From positions 1 through 40,602 of the forward strand of contig CALXDO010000036.1 of the NCBI GenBank assembly GCA_944387075.1: a stretch of DNA of 40,602 nt, given 5' to 3'. This document shows, piece after piece, positions 8,678-18,387 of the stretch (its first letter is position 1; each line of letters starts with the position of its first letter). This stretch comes from an uncultured Oscillospiraceae bacterium (GTDB lineage Bacteria; Bacillota; Clostridia; Oscillospirales; Oscillospiraceae). The translations under genes and the position numbers were made by a program. A model generated the notes under the pieces. That model was not told the origin of the DNA, searched no databases, and saw nothing but the letters and a program-made list of their open reading frames with translations.

Positions 8678-9486
8678 CGCAGCCCAATGGCGGCGGCCAT
8701 GGAGCCTCGATTGGTGCCCACACAGCGGTGGCTCCAAAAGAGGTCCTGGTGGCAGCTGGTGCACACATCACAAATGCCGATGTGCTCCGGCAGCACCCCC
8801 GCCTTTTCCAGCCGCTGGGCGTTGATCCCCTTCAAATCCACGGTGTACTTGCCGTTTTCCTGGATGTGCAGGTACTGGAGCACCGGAGTGGAAAAGGCAG
8901 CCATCATGGCGTTGGGCACATCCTCATGGGTCTCAAAGCAGCAGGGGCCGATGCCGGGGCCAATGGCGGCCAGGATGTTGCGGGGGTCACACCCGTATAC
9001 CTCCTCCATCTTGCGCACCACCCCGCCGGCGATGTCCGCGGCGGTGCCCCGCCACCCGGCGTGGGCCGCCCCCACCACCTGGCGCACGGGATCGTAGTAC
9101 AAAATGGGCAGACAGTCGGCGGAAAAGATCACCAGCGTCACCCCGGGCAGGTCGGTGACCAGCCCGTCCGCCTCATAGGACACCTTTTCGTAGGGGTCCT
9201 CCTTGGTATCGGCCTTGGTCACCACCCGCACGTGGTTGTCATGCACCTGGTTGGACATGGCCATCCGGGTGCCCTGGGCCCCAATGGCGGCAAAAAACCG
9301 CCGGTAGTTCTCCCGCACATGATCTGGGTCATCCCCCCGGCTCACACCCAGATTCAGGGTTGCCCACATGCCTTGGGACACCCCGCCCAAACGGGTGGAG
9401 AAGCCGTGGGCCACGCCCCCAGCCTGTTCCATCTCTTCCGAGGCGAAAAAGGTCACGCCCTGCTGCTGCTTTTGGGTGATCGTCAT
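8674..9486 (-). CDS. pgeF: Peptidoglycan editing factor / purine nucleoside phosphorylase, YfiH (LACC1) family
   Basis: This 270-residue protein belongs to the YfiH/PgeF/LACC1 family. The Zn-site motifs are visible: VHDNHV near residue 80, SADCLPILYYD near residue 130 and HAGWRGTAADIAGG near residue 145, with the closing C-terminal CDVCTSC segment. Family members have been reported as cytoplasmic adenosine deaminase/phosphorylases and as factors that clear mis-made UDP-MurNAc-L-Ser precursors. Length is typical (about 250-280). The start at ATG 9486 has GGGGAGG upstream. It is 44 bases downstream of secA and overlaps the lipoprotein gene by four bases, so it is probably expressed with both. 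Being next to purL could hint at a purine role, but that is inference. Confidence 0.9.
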   Translation of the reverse strand: MTITQKQQQGVTFFASEEMEQAGGVAHGFSTRLGGVSQGMWATLNLGVSRGDDPDHVRENYRRFFAAIGAQGTRMAMSNQVHDNHVRVVTKADTKEDPYEKVSYEADGLVTDLPGVTLVIFSADCLPILYYDPVRQVVGAAHAGWRGTAADIAGGVVRKMEEVYGCDPRNILAAIGPGIGPCCFETHEDVPNAMMAAFSTPVLQYLHIQENGKYTVDLKGINAQRLEKAGVLPEHIGICDVCTSCHQDLFWSHRCVGTNRGSMAAAIGLR

Positions 9487-9519
9487 GGTCGGTTTCCTCC
9501 CCGTTTCTTAGATTGCAGG

Positions 9520-9530
9520 GCAGTGAATCC

Positions 9531-9537
<7 letters not shown>
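9520..9537. other. Small hairpin across the secA stop codon
   Basis: GCAGTGA and TCACTGC form a perfect 7-bp stem with a four-base loop, and it contains the secA TGA stop codon. There is no U-run after it on the minus strand, so I do not call it a terminator; it may tune read-through or mRNA stability between secA and pgeF. Confidence 0.3.
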
Positions 9538-12323
<2,786 letters not shown>

Positions 12324-12380
12324 GTTGCGCGCTTCCTTTCTGGTTCAGTGCTGGGTATAGAAACCCATTTTAACCTGTGT

Positions 12381-12386
12381 AGTATA
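12381..12386 (-). promoter_or_regulatory. Possible -10 element for secA
   Basis: On the minus strand TATACT (12386-12381) lies about 60 bases upstream of the secA start. The expected -35 position holds only a T-rich run (TTTTTT), so this is a weak call. Confidence 0.3.
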
Positions 12387-12472
12387 TCATAAACCCCCTG
12401 GAGAAAAAAGAGGAAATTGCAAATACGTAAATAAGTGTGGTTTTCCCCTGGGAATGTGCCTAAAGGTAAACA

Positions 12473-12501
12473 GACGAAGGGCGTGATTGTCGCCCTTCGT
12501 C
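12473..12501 (-). terminator. Intrinsic terminator after the XRE regulator gene
   Basis: An 11-bp perfect stem (GACGAAGGGCG / CGCCCTTCGTC) with a seven-base loop lies 18 bases after the regulator stop. The minus-strand exit reads TGTTTACCTTTA, a moderate U-rich tail. It separates the regulator from secA. Confidence 0.65.
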
Positions 12502-12518
12502 CGTTGTGATCTCTATTT

Positions 12519-12833
12519 TTATGTGTGCTGGGCCAATTTCTTGACCAGCCCCGCTACATGGCCCAGCGTCACCTCATCCAACTGCTTCAAATCCTCCACC
12601 AACTGGCTCAACTGAGCAGGATAGGCGTTGCCTGGGTCAAAAAACTCCTGGGGTGTAATTCCAAAATACTCACAAATATAGAATAGCCCCTGCAAAGACG
12701 GCAAAGCTTTCTTGTTCTCAATCTGGTTGATATAGCTGTTGTTTTGCCCCAAGGACAGGGACATATCCCGAGCCGAAACCCTTTTCTCCGACCGCAGCTG
12801 GGCAATGCGATTCTGGGTGAATTCCTCATACAC
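12519..12833 (-). CDS. XRE-family transcriptional regulator
   Basis: This 104-residue protein has an N-terminal Cro/C1-type helix-turn-helix (IAQLRSEKRVSARDMSLSLG followed by SYINQIENKKALPSLQ, residues 9-48), then a FGITPQEFFD stretch common in Firmicutes XRE proteins and a short helical tail. It starts with GTG at 12833, which has GGGAGGCGATTGCC immediately upstream; no in-frame ATG offers a comparable site. It is divergent from the SLOG-family gene at 12985, and the shared 150-bp intergenic region has paired repeats (see the entry at 12880-12937), so autoregulation and control of the neighbour are likely. A terminator follows. Confidence 0.85.
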   Translation of the reverse strand: MYEEFTQNRIAQLRSEKRVSARDMSLSLGQNNSYINQIENKKALPSLQGLFYICEYFGITPQEFFDPGNAYPAQLSQLVEDLKQLDEVTLGHVAGLVKKLAQHT

Positions 12834-12879
12834 GGCAATCGCCTCCCTTCTCGCTTTATTCTATCTTGTACATATGCCG

Positions 12880-12937
12880 ATAACGCGGTATAAAATCCTT
12901 TATATGTGTTGATACACGATATTAAATCCTTTACCAT
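12880..12937. repeat. Pair of direct repeats in the XRE/SLOG intergenic region
   Basis: GATAACGCGGTATAAAATCC (continuing TTTA) at 12880 is repeated as GATACACGATATTAAATCC (continuing TTTA) at 12912, a spacing of about three helical turns. An outer pair ATCTTGTA also occurs near 12864 and near 12959, flanking the region. Such an arrangement fits operators for the adjacent XRE protein. Confidence 0.4.
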
Positions 12938-12984
12938 AGTTTATAACAGCATATAAGATCTTGTATTCAATGGAGGCGATCGTT

Positions 12985-13446
12985 ATGGAGGAAAAAGCTT
13001 GCTGTGTCACAGGGCACCGGGAAATCCCGAGCCAACAGCTGCCCCATGTGGAGCAACGTCTGCGCCAGGCCGTACAGACGGCCATTGCTGACGGATACAC
13101 CCGGTTTTTATCCGGATTCGCAAACGGGGCGGATCTGATATTTGCCGCAGTGGTGGCAGAAGCAAAATCCCAGCACTCCGAATTGCTTTTGGAGGCAGCC
13201 ATTCCCTACGCAGGACGATTGAGAACCAAGGACAAACAGGTTCACACACTGCTACAGGCATGTGACAACATAAAGATCTTGTGTGAACTGTACACCCCAT
13301 CCTGTTTTTTGCAGCGCAACCGCTATATGGCAGAGCAGTCTCAGCGTGTCATCGCCGTCTATGATGGTCGTAACCATGGTGGCACATGGTATACCATGCA
13401 GTATGCCCGTAAATTGGGGCGGGACGTGCAGGTCATTGGGATTTGA
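12985..13446 (+). CDS. SLOG-family protein (DUF1273/YpsA-like)
   Basis: This 153-residue protein resembles the DUF1273/YpsA group of the SLOG (Smf/DprA/LOG) Rossmann superfamily. Visible motifs are CCVTGHREIP at residues 5-14, the Gly-rich SGFANGADLIFA segment near residue 45 and the terminal VIAVYDGRNHGGTWYTM segment near residue 125, which together form a nucleotide-binding site in the superfamily. The frame could start at 12961, but ATG 12985 has GGAGG eight bases before it and begins immediately ahead of the conserved motif. SLOG proteins are thought to bind or sense nucleotides or ADP-ribose derivatives; the exact ligand is unknown. It is divergently paired with an XRE regulator. Confidence 0.75.
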   Translation: MEEKACCVTGHREIPSQQLPHVEQRLRQAVQTAIADGYTRFLSGFANGADLIFAAVVAEAKSQHSELLLEAAIPYAGRLRTKDKQVHTLLQACDNIKILCELYTPSCFLQRNRYMAEQSQRVIAVYDGRNHGGTWYTMQYARKLGRDVQVIGI

Positions 13447-13592
13447 TCTCACTTCTGTCAAAAGGAGCCGCTCACCTGTATATAGCCCGGTAAACACCTG
13501 GCGATTCAAAACATATTGTTATGTTTCCATTATATAATACAAACCGTGTTCACACTTAGGGCTGTGTCCGGAAAAAATTTCCCCTGTGCCCC

Positions 13593-13621
13593 TTGACACT
13601 GTCCATCTGTGGCGGTATAAT
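13593..13621 (+). promoter_or_regulatory. Consensus promoter for the glycine riboswitch / symporter transcript
   Basis: TTGACA (13593-13598) and TATAAT (13616-13621) are both perfect sigma-A consensus boxes with a 17-base spacer. Transcription would start around 13628, just before the riboswitch. This implies strong constitutive initiation with control left to the RNA. Confidence 0.9.
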
Positions 13622-13646
13622 GTCCATCACAACAAAACAAGAACAG

Positions 13647-13830
13647 ACGAAGCGTGCAGGAAAAGGCCACCGGCCTACCGAAGGAGTGACACTCTCAGGT
13701 TCCCCACATCGGGGTGAGGACTGTACGTGGATGTAACTCTGGAGAAGCTCAGCAATGGGTGCCGAAGGTGCAACGTCAGACCCCGTAGGGTCTGGCCAAT
13801 CTCTCAGGCAAAAGGACAGAGGAAATCACA
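13647..13830 (+). promoter_or_regulatory. Tandem glycine riboswitch
   Basis: Two aptamers sit head to tail. The first (about 13650-13733) contains CCGAAGGAGTGACACTCTCAGG followed by GAGGACTGTA in pieces; the second (about 13735-13822) contains GTGCCGAAGGTGCAA, then ATCTCTCAGGCAAAAGGACAGAGG in pieces. The CCGAAGG and CTCTCAGG cores and the closing GGACAGAGG are hallmarks of the glycine riboswitch class. The downstream gene is a sodium:alanine/glycine symporter, a known target of this RNA class. The gene is preceded by an intrinsic terminator at 13885-13921, so control is by premature termination. Confidence 0.9.
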
Positions 13831-13884
13831 CACGCGGCGCACCCGCTCCCCCCCTTGGGAGCCGGTGCTGGCACGGCATTTCCT

Positions 13885-13921
13885 CAGGTTGCGGAGTCCT
13901 TCCGCAACCTGTTTTTGTTTT
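13885..13921 (+). terminator. Riboswitch expression-platform terminator
   Basis: An 11-bp perfect stem CAGGTTGCGGA / TCCGCAACCTG with a five-base loop is followed by TTTTTGTTTT. Just upstream ATTTCCTC (13878-13885) is complementary to GAGGAAAT (13819-13826) at the end of aptamer 2, giving an alternative pairing that could compete with the aptamer or the terminator. Confidence 0.85.
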
Positions 13922-13949
13922 GTGACAAGGACAAAAGGAGAGGATTGAC

Positions 13950-15413
13950 ATGTTCCAGCAAACACAAGTCGCACTCTTATCCCTGGTCAACACCCTGAAC
14001 AACTACCTATCCAGCTACATTCTGGTGTTTTTGCTCATTGGTGTGGGGCTCTTTTACTCCATCCGCACCCGGTTTGTTCAAGTGCGCTGCTTTGGGGAGG
14101 GAATGAAACAGGTCTTTGGCAACCTGTCCCTGCGGGGCGGGGCCCAGGAGCAGGGCATGAGCTCTTTCCAGGCCCTGGCCACCGCCATTGCCGCCCAGGT
14201 GGGCACCGGCAACATTGTGGGCGCGTCGGGGGCCATCCTCACCGGCGGCCCCGGGGCCATTTTCTGGATGTGGGTCATCGCCTTTTTCGGCATGGCCACC
14301 GTCTACGCCGAGGCCACCCTGGCCATCCACACCCGGGTCATTGACCAGGACGGCCACATTCACGGCGGCCCGGTGTACTACATCACCACCGCCTTCCGGG
14401 GCGCTTTCGGCAAGTTCCTGGCCGGGTTCTTCGCCGTGGCCATCATCCTGGCCCTGGGCTTTATGGGCTGCATGGTGCAGTCCAACTCCATCGGCTCCAC
14501 CTTCCACACCGCCTTTGGGGTGCCCTCCTGGGTGATGGGGCTGGTGCTGGTGGTCATCTGCGCCTTTATCTTCCTGGGTGGGGTGCAGCGTCTGGCCGCG
14601 GTCACCGAAAAGCTGGTGCCCCTCATGGCTGGGGTGTTCCTGCTGGGTGCCCTGGTGGTGCTCATCGCCCGCATCACCTATCTGCCCGAGACCATCGCCC
14701 TGATTTTCCGCTACGCCTTCCAGCCCCAGTCCATCATCGGCGGCGGGTTCGGCTACGCCATCAAAACCGCCGTCAGCCAGGGCGCCAAGCGGGGCCTGTT
14801 CTCCAATGAGGCAGGCATGGGCTCCACCCCCCACGCCCACGCTCAGGCCAACGTCAAAGACCCCCACCAGCAAGGGGTGGTGGCCATGATCGGCGTGTTC
14901 ATCGACACCTTTGTGGTGCTCACCCTCAACGCCCTGGTGGTCATCTCCACCCTGTACACCCACGACGGCCCCTTGGCCGGGGGCTATGTGGGGGACGTCA
15001 CCGCCGCCCTCAACAGTGCCAACCTGGCTCAGACCGCCTTTGGCACCGTGTTCGGCCCCCACGTTGGCGCCATTTTTGTGGCGGTGTGCCTGTTCTTCTT
15101 CGCCTTCTCCACCGTGCTGGGGTGGAACCTGTTCGGCAAGATCAACGTGATGTACCTCTTCGGCAAAAAGGCCGCCCCTGTCTATGGGGTGCTGGCTCTG
15201 GTCTTTCTTTTCCTGGGCACCACCATGTCCAACGACCTGGTGTGGGGCCTCACCGACCTGTTTAACAACCTCATGGTCATCCCCAATGCCATCGCCCTGG
15301 TCGCTCTATCCTCCGTTGTGGTGGCCATTGCCAAACCCCGGAGCAAGGTGAAACAGACCAACCCCAAGACGTGTTTCCCCGCCTCCAGCAGCCCCGCCGC
15401 CCGAGAATTTTGA
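13950..15413 (+). CDS. Sodium:alanine/glycine symporter, AGCS family
   Basis: This 487-residue integral membrane protein belongs to the AGCS family, importing alanine or glycine with Na+. It shows the family's QVGTGNIVGASGAI segment near residue 88, GGPGAIFWMWVIAFFGMAT near residue 97, and the NEAGMGSTPHAHA signature near residue 285, with about ten to eleven hydrophobic helices. Length is typical (450-490). ATG 13950 has AAAGGAGAGG upstream. The glycine riboswitch and terminator in its leader strongly support glycine as ligand or at least as the regulatory signal. The last 20 residues are a soluble, Pro/Ser-rich tail. A very stable terminator follows the gene. Confidence 0.93.
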   Translation: MFQQTQVALLSLVNTLNNYLSSYILVFLLIGVGLFYSIRTRFVQVRCFGEGMKQVFGNLSLRGGAQEQGMSSFQALATAIAAQVGTGNIVGASGAILTGGPGAIFWMWVIAFFGMATVYAEATLAIHTRVIDQDGHIHGGPVYYITTAFRGAFGKFLAGFFAVAIILALGFMGCMVQSNSIGSTFHTAFGVPSWVMGLVLVVICAFIFLGGVQRLAAVTEKLVPLMAGVFLLGALVVLIARITYLPETIALIFRYAFQPQSIIGGGFGYAIKTAVSQGAKRGLFSNEAGMGSTPHAHAQANVKDPHQQGVVAMIGVFIDTFVVLTLNALVVISTLYTHDGPLAGGYVGDVTAALNSANLAQTAFGTVFGPHVGAIFVAVCLFFFAFSTVLGWNLFGKINVMYLFGKKAAPVYGVLALVFLFLGTTMSNDLVWGLTDLFNNLMVIPNAIALVALSSVVVAIAKPRSKVKQTNPKTCFPASSSPAAREF

Positions 15414-15435
15414 TTTCAAACATGAAACATCTGTG

Positions 15436-15484
15436 AAACCCCACCGGCGTGGTGCAGCTATTGCACCACGCCGGTGGGGTTTTT
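15436..15484 (+). terminator. Intrinsic terminator after the AGCS symporter gene
   Basis: A perfect stem of about 21 bp (AAACCCCACCGGCGTGGTGC pairing with its complement) with a short CTAT-type loop ends in TTTTT. The A-run on the left allows termination of antisense transcription too. Confidence 0.9.
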
Positions 15485-15518
15485 GGTGACAGCCCCCTGG
15501 GGAACTTCCTTTGCACTC

Positions 15519-15547
15519 TTGTCATTTGCCCCACAATTTAGTACAAT
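15519..15547 (+). promoter_or_regulatory. Promoter for the YheO-type regulator
   Basis: TTGTCA (15519-15524) and TACAAT (15542-15547) are separated by 17 bases, about 35 bases upstream of the ATG at 15583. Confidence 0.7.
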
Positions 15548-15582
15548 GAAGGTTAGCACTTTGTAAAGAAGGAGGGCTTTGT

Positions 15583-16221
15583 ATGACACGCGACGAGGCC
15601 TTTGAATTTCTAGACCGCACCGCCCGAGGCATTGCCGAAATGTTCGGCTCCTCCTGTGAAACCCTGGTGCATGATATGGGAGTGCCCTCCCATCCCATAT
15701 TATCCATCTATAACGGGCATGTCTCGGGGCGCGAGGTGGGTTCCACCATGGACATTCTGGGCATTGGCCTGGAACTGGACGCGGACTCCTCGGTCACCGA
15801 CTTTGTCAACCTGGCCGCCACCACCCCCGACGGGCGGCAAACCAAATCCTCCACCTTCCACCTCATAGGTGAGGACTACAACCTGGCCCTGGGCATCAAC
15901 TTTGATTACACCTCTCTGGTGTTTGCCAACCGGATTTTGGTGGACCTGATGAGCGCCAGCTCGGATTTGCAGTCGGCTTTGTGGCAGGAGGGGGACTCCA
16001 AACAGCTGGCCGACCTTTTCGAGCGGTGTCTGGCCACTTTGGGAAAGCCGGTGGATGCCCTGAACAAGAAGGATCGCCTGCGTATGATTGCCATGCTGGA
16101 GCAGAAAAACGCCTTTTCCTTCCGCAAATCCGTGCCCTATGTGGCCAAACACCTGGGGGTGTCCCGGTACACCGTGTATAAGTACCTGGGCGAGTTGGCC
16201 GACCACGGAGAGGAAGAATAA
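15583..16221 (+). CDS. YheO-like PAS / helix-turn-helix transcriptional regulator
   Basis: This 212-residue protein has a YheO-type PAS domain at residues 15-125 (SSCETLVHDM, SILSIYNGHVSGREVGS-like, and the SSTFHL ... YNLALGINFDYT part) and a C-terminal helix-turn-helix (FSFRKSVPYVAKHLGVSRYTVYKYLGEL in pieces, residues 175-205). Proteins of this layout, such as DauR of Pseudomonas, regulate amino acid catabolism by sensing a small molecule. AAGGAGGGC precedes ATG 15583 and a clear promoter lies upstream. It lies between an amino acid symporter and a peptidase, which suits an amino acid or peptide signal, but no operator could be identified. The gene has its own transcription unit; the next gene starts from a separate promoter. 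Confidence 0.85.
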   Translation: MTRDEAFEFLDRTARGIAEMFGSSCETLVHDMGVPSHPILSIYNGHVSGREVGSTMDILGIGLELDADSSVTDFVNLAATTPDGRQTKSSTFHLIGEDYNLALGINFDYTSLVFANRILVDLMSASSDLQSALWQEGDSKQLADLFERCLATLGKPVDALNKKDRLRMIAMLEQKNAFSFRKSVPYVAKHLGVSRYTVYKYLGELADHGEEE

Positions 16222-16242
16222 TCCAGTTCCACCTTTCTTCCC

Positions 16243-16271
16243 TTGCTTTTTACGCCCTGGTGCGCTACAAT
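16243..16271 (+). promoter_or_regulatory. Promoter for the M20 dipeptidase
   Basis: TTGCTT (16243-16248) and TACAAT (16266-16271) have a 17-base spacer, placing transcription initiation about 35 bases ahead of ATG 16314. It also argues against the longer frame starting at 16260, which would begin inside the promoter. Confidence 0.7.
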
Positions 16272-16313
16272 GTGGAGGATCAAGTTTACCCGTTACACGA
16301 AGGAGATTACGCC

Positions 16314-17717
16314 ATGTATCGTGAGCAATTAGAAGCATATTTCCAGGACAAGCAGGACATGCTGGTGGACGCTGTGTGCCGCCTGGTGGCCATTGACAGC
16401 GTAGAGGGCACGCCCGCCCCCGGCATGCCCTTTGGCCCCGGCCCCGCCGCCGCGCTGGAAGAGGGGCTGAAACTGGCCCGGGAGTGGGGCCTCATTGCCA
16501 CCAACCACGAGGGCTATGTGGGCACTGCCGACCTGTGCGACAAGGAGGACGCCCTGCACATCCTGGGTCACCTGGACGTGGTGGCCCCCGGCGAGGGCTG
16601 GGCGGTGACGCAGCCCTACCAGCCCAAGGTGGTGGACGGCCTCATCTATGGCCGGGGCACCGACGACGACAAGGGCCCTGTGGTGGCCTCCCTGCTGGCC
16701 ATGAAGGCGGTGAAAGATTTGGGGGTTCCCCTGAAGGCCAACTGCCGGCTCATCATGGGCACCAATGAGGAGAGCGGCTCCGGGGACATCGCCTGGTACT
16801 TCGCCCGCCACCCCTTCGCCCCTGCCACCTTCTCCCCCGACTCCGGCTATCCCGTCATCAACACTGAGAAGGGCGGCTTGAAGCCCACCTTCACCCGCTC
16901 CTGGCCCGTCCAGGAGGCTCTGCCCCGGGTGAAGTGGCTCCACGGTGGATTCCGCATCAACGTCCTGCCGGGGGATGCAGAAGCCGCAGTGGAAGGTCTC
17001 ACCCTCCACGAGATACACCCCTATGCCCGGGACATCATCTCCCGCACCGGCATCACCTTCACCTTTACCAGTGAGGAGAACTGCACCATCATCCACGCCA
17101 AGGGCGAGGGCAGCCACGCCGCCTGGCCCGAGGGGGGCAACAACGCCCTCACCGGCCTCATTGCTCTACTGGCTGCGCTGCCTCTGGCCGACGGCCCCTG
17201 CAAAGAAGCTCTTTCCGACCTCAACACCCTGCTCCCCCACGGGGACTTCCATGGGCGGGCCTTGGGTATTGCCCAGTCTGAGCCCATCGCCGGGGCCCTG
17301 ACCCTGGCCTTCACCCTGTTGGAGATCACGGAAACCGGCCTCACCGGCCGCTTTGACGCCCGAGTTCCCCTGTGTGCCACCAAAGAGAACTGCGAAAACG
17401 TGGCCCGTGCCGCCTTTGAGTCCCATGGATTCACCTTCGAGGGCGAACAGGAGGAGCCTCACCACACCCCCGCCGACTCCCCCTTCGTGCAGACCCTGCT
17501 GAAGCGGTATGAGGAGTACACCGGGCTGCGGGGCGAGTGCCTGTCCACCGGCGGCGGTACTTACGTCCACGAGATTCCCGGCGGCGTGGCCTTCGGCTGC
17601 ACCATGCCCGGGTTTGACACCCACCTCCACGGCGCGGACGAGCGGGTGAAAATCGCGGATTTGATGCTCTCCGCCCAGCTCTTTTCCCACATCATTTTGG
17701 ATCTGTGCGCAGAATAA
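16314..17717 (+). CDS. M20 family dipeptidase, Sapep/PepV type
   Basis: This 467-residue zinc peptidase of the M20 family resembles PepV and Sapep, which cleave dipeptides and short peptides in the cytoplasm. The metal-binding motifs are seen in order: ILGHLDVVAPGEGW near residue 82, YGRGTDDDKGPVVASL near residue 113, NEESGSGDIAWY near residue 150 and DSGYPVINTEKG near residue 178; the C-terminal His is in THLHGADER near residue 440. Length fits the family (about 460-470). ATG 16314 has GAAGGAGATT upstream. It has its own promoter and a terminator 5 bases after the stop, so it is monocistronic. Confidence 0.93.
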   Translation: MYREQLEAYFQDKQDMLVDAVCRLVAIDSVEGTPAPGMPFGPGPAAALEEGLKLAREWGLIATNHEGYVGTADLCDKEDALHILGHLDVVAPGEGWAVTQPYQPKVVDGLIYGRGTDDDKGPVVASLLAMKAVKDLGVPLKANCRLIMGTNEESGSGDIAWYFARHPFAPATFSPDSGYPVINTEKGGLKPTFTRSWPVQEALPRVKWLHGGFRINVLPGDAEAAVEGLTLHEIHPYARDIISRTGITFTFTSEENCTIIHAKGEGSHAAWPEGGNNALTGLIALLAALPLADGPCKEALSDLNTLLPHGDFHGRALGIAQSEPIAGALTLAFTLLEITETGLTGRFDARVPLCATKENCENVARAAFESHGFTFEGEQEEPHHTPADSPFVQTLLKRYEEYTGLRGECLSTGGGTYVHEIPGGVAFGCTMPGFDTHLHGADERVKIADLMLSAQLFSHIILDLCAE

Positions 17718-17719
17718 GG

Positions 17720-17755
17720 AAAAACCCGGACGGCTTTTGTCGTCTGGGTTTTCTT
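17720..17755 (+). terminator. Intrinsic terminator after the dipeptidase
   Basis: AAAACCCGGACG pairs with CGTCTGGGTTTT (one G-T wobble) around a GCTTTTGT loop, followed by CTTTT. Confidence 0.8.
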
Positions 17756-17844
17756 TTGCGGTTTGGCTTTTGATTTCCCCATAGATGTGATACAATAACT
17801 ACATCCTGCCCGCCATGCCGCGGGCCTTTGAGGAGGTTGTGCAT

Positions 17845-18372
17845 ATGTTCTTCCGCTACTTCTGGTCCCGCAGCGCTTCGGTGAGCATGGCGGTGCTCTA
17901 TATGGTTCTGGGCCTGCCCCTGCTCCTCTTCCCCGCCGCCGTGGGCACCATCTTTGTCTGGGCCTTGGCCCTGGTGTGCGTGCTCTACGCCGCCCCCCAC
18001 CTGGTCCGCTACCTCCAGGGCCGAAAGGCGGGACAGGCCTTTGGAGGAGATTTGTTCCTCACCATCCTTCCCCTGCTCTTTGCCGTCTTTGCCCTGCTGC
18101 GCCCCCAAGTGATTCTCTCCTTCCTCCCCTTTGTGCTGGGTGCGCTGCTGCTGCTGGACGGGGTGGGTAAGCTGCCCTTGATGCTGGAGGCCATTCAGGA
18201 CCACGCTCCAGGTCTGGGCTACTGCGTCGCGTCCACCCTCATCCCCCTCATCGCCGGTCTGGTGCTGATGCTCAACCCCTTCCAGGCCGCCCAGATGGTA
18301 ATTCAATTCTTCGGCCTGGGTCTCATGTTGGACGGCCTTGGCGATCTGGTCGCCGCCCGCTCCGTCCGCTGA
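17845..18372 (+). CDS. DUF308 / HdeD-like membrane protein
   Basis: This 175-residue protein is almost entirely membrane-embedded, with about six hydrophobic helices and short charged loops, as in the DUF308/HdeD family. Visible helices include SMAVLYMVLGLPLLLFPAA, FVWALALVCVLYAAPHLV and a repeated GxxLLLDGxGKL-type turn (LLLLDGVGKLP and LMLDGLGDLV), an internal duplication typical of the family. E. coli HdeD is linked to acid resistance, but the Firmicutes members are uncharacterised. The frame extends to 17815; I chose ATG 17845 because GAGGAGG lies nine bases upstream. It is followed after 15 bases by the esterase gene, so the two are likely co-transcribed. A TACAAT box at 17791-17796 could be its -10. 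Confidence 0.75.
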   Translation: MFFRYFWSRSASVSMAVLYMVLGLPLLLFPAAVGTIFVWALALVCVLYAAPHLVRYLQGRKAGQAFGGDLFLTILPLLFAVFALLRPQVILSFLPFVLGALLLLDGVGKLPLMLEAIQDHAPGLGYCVASTLIPLIAGLVLMLNPFQAAQMVIQFFGLGLMLDGLGDLVAARSVR

Positions 18373-18387
18373 TTCCAGGAGGTTTCC

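Noticed and set aside
13509-13524. Small palindrome AACATATTGTTATGTT after the SLOG-family gene, considered as terminator
   Set aside because: The stem is only six A/T-rich pairs and no U-run follows; it is too weak to call.
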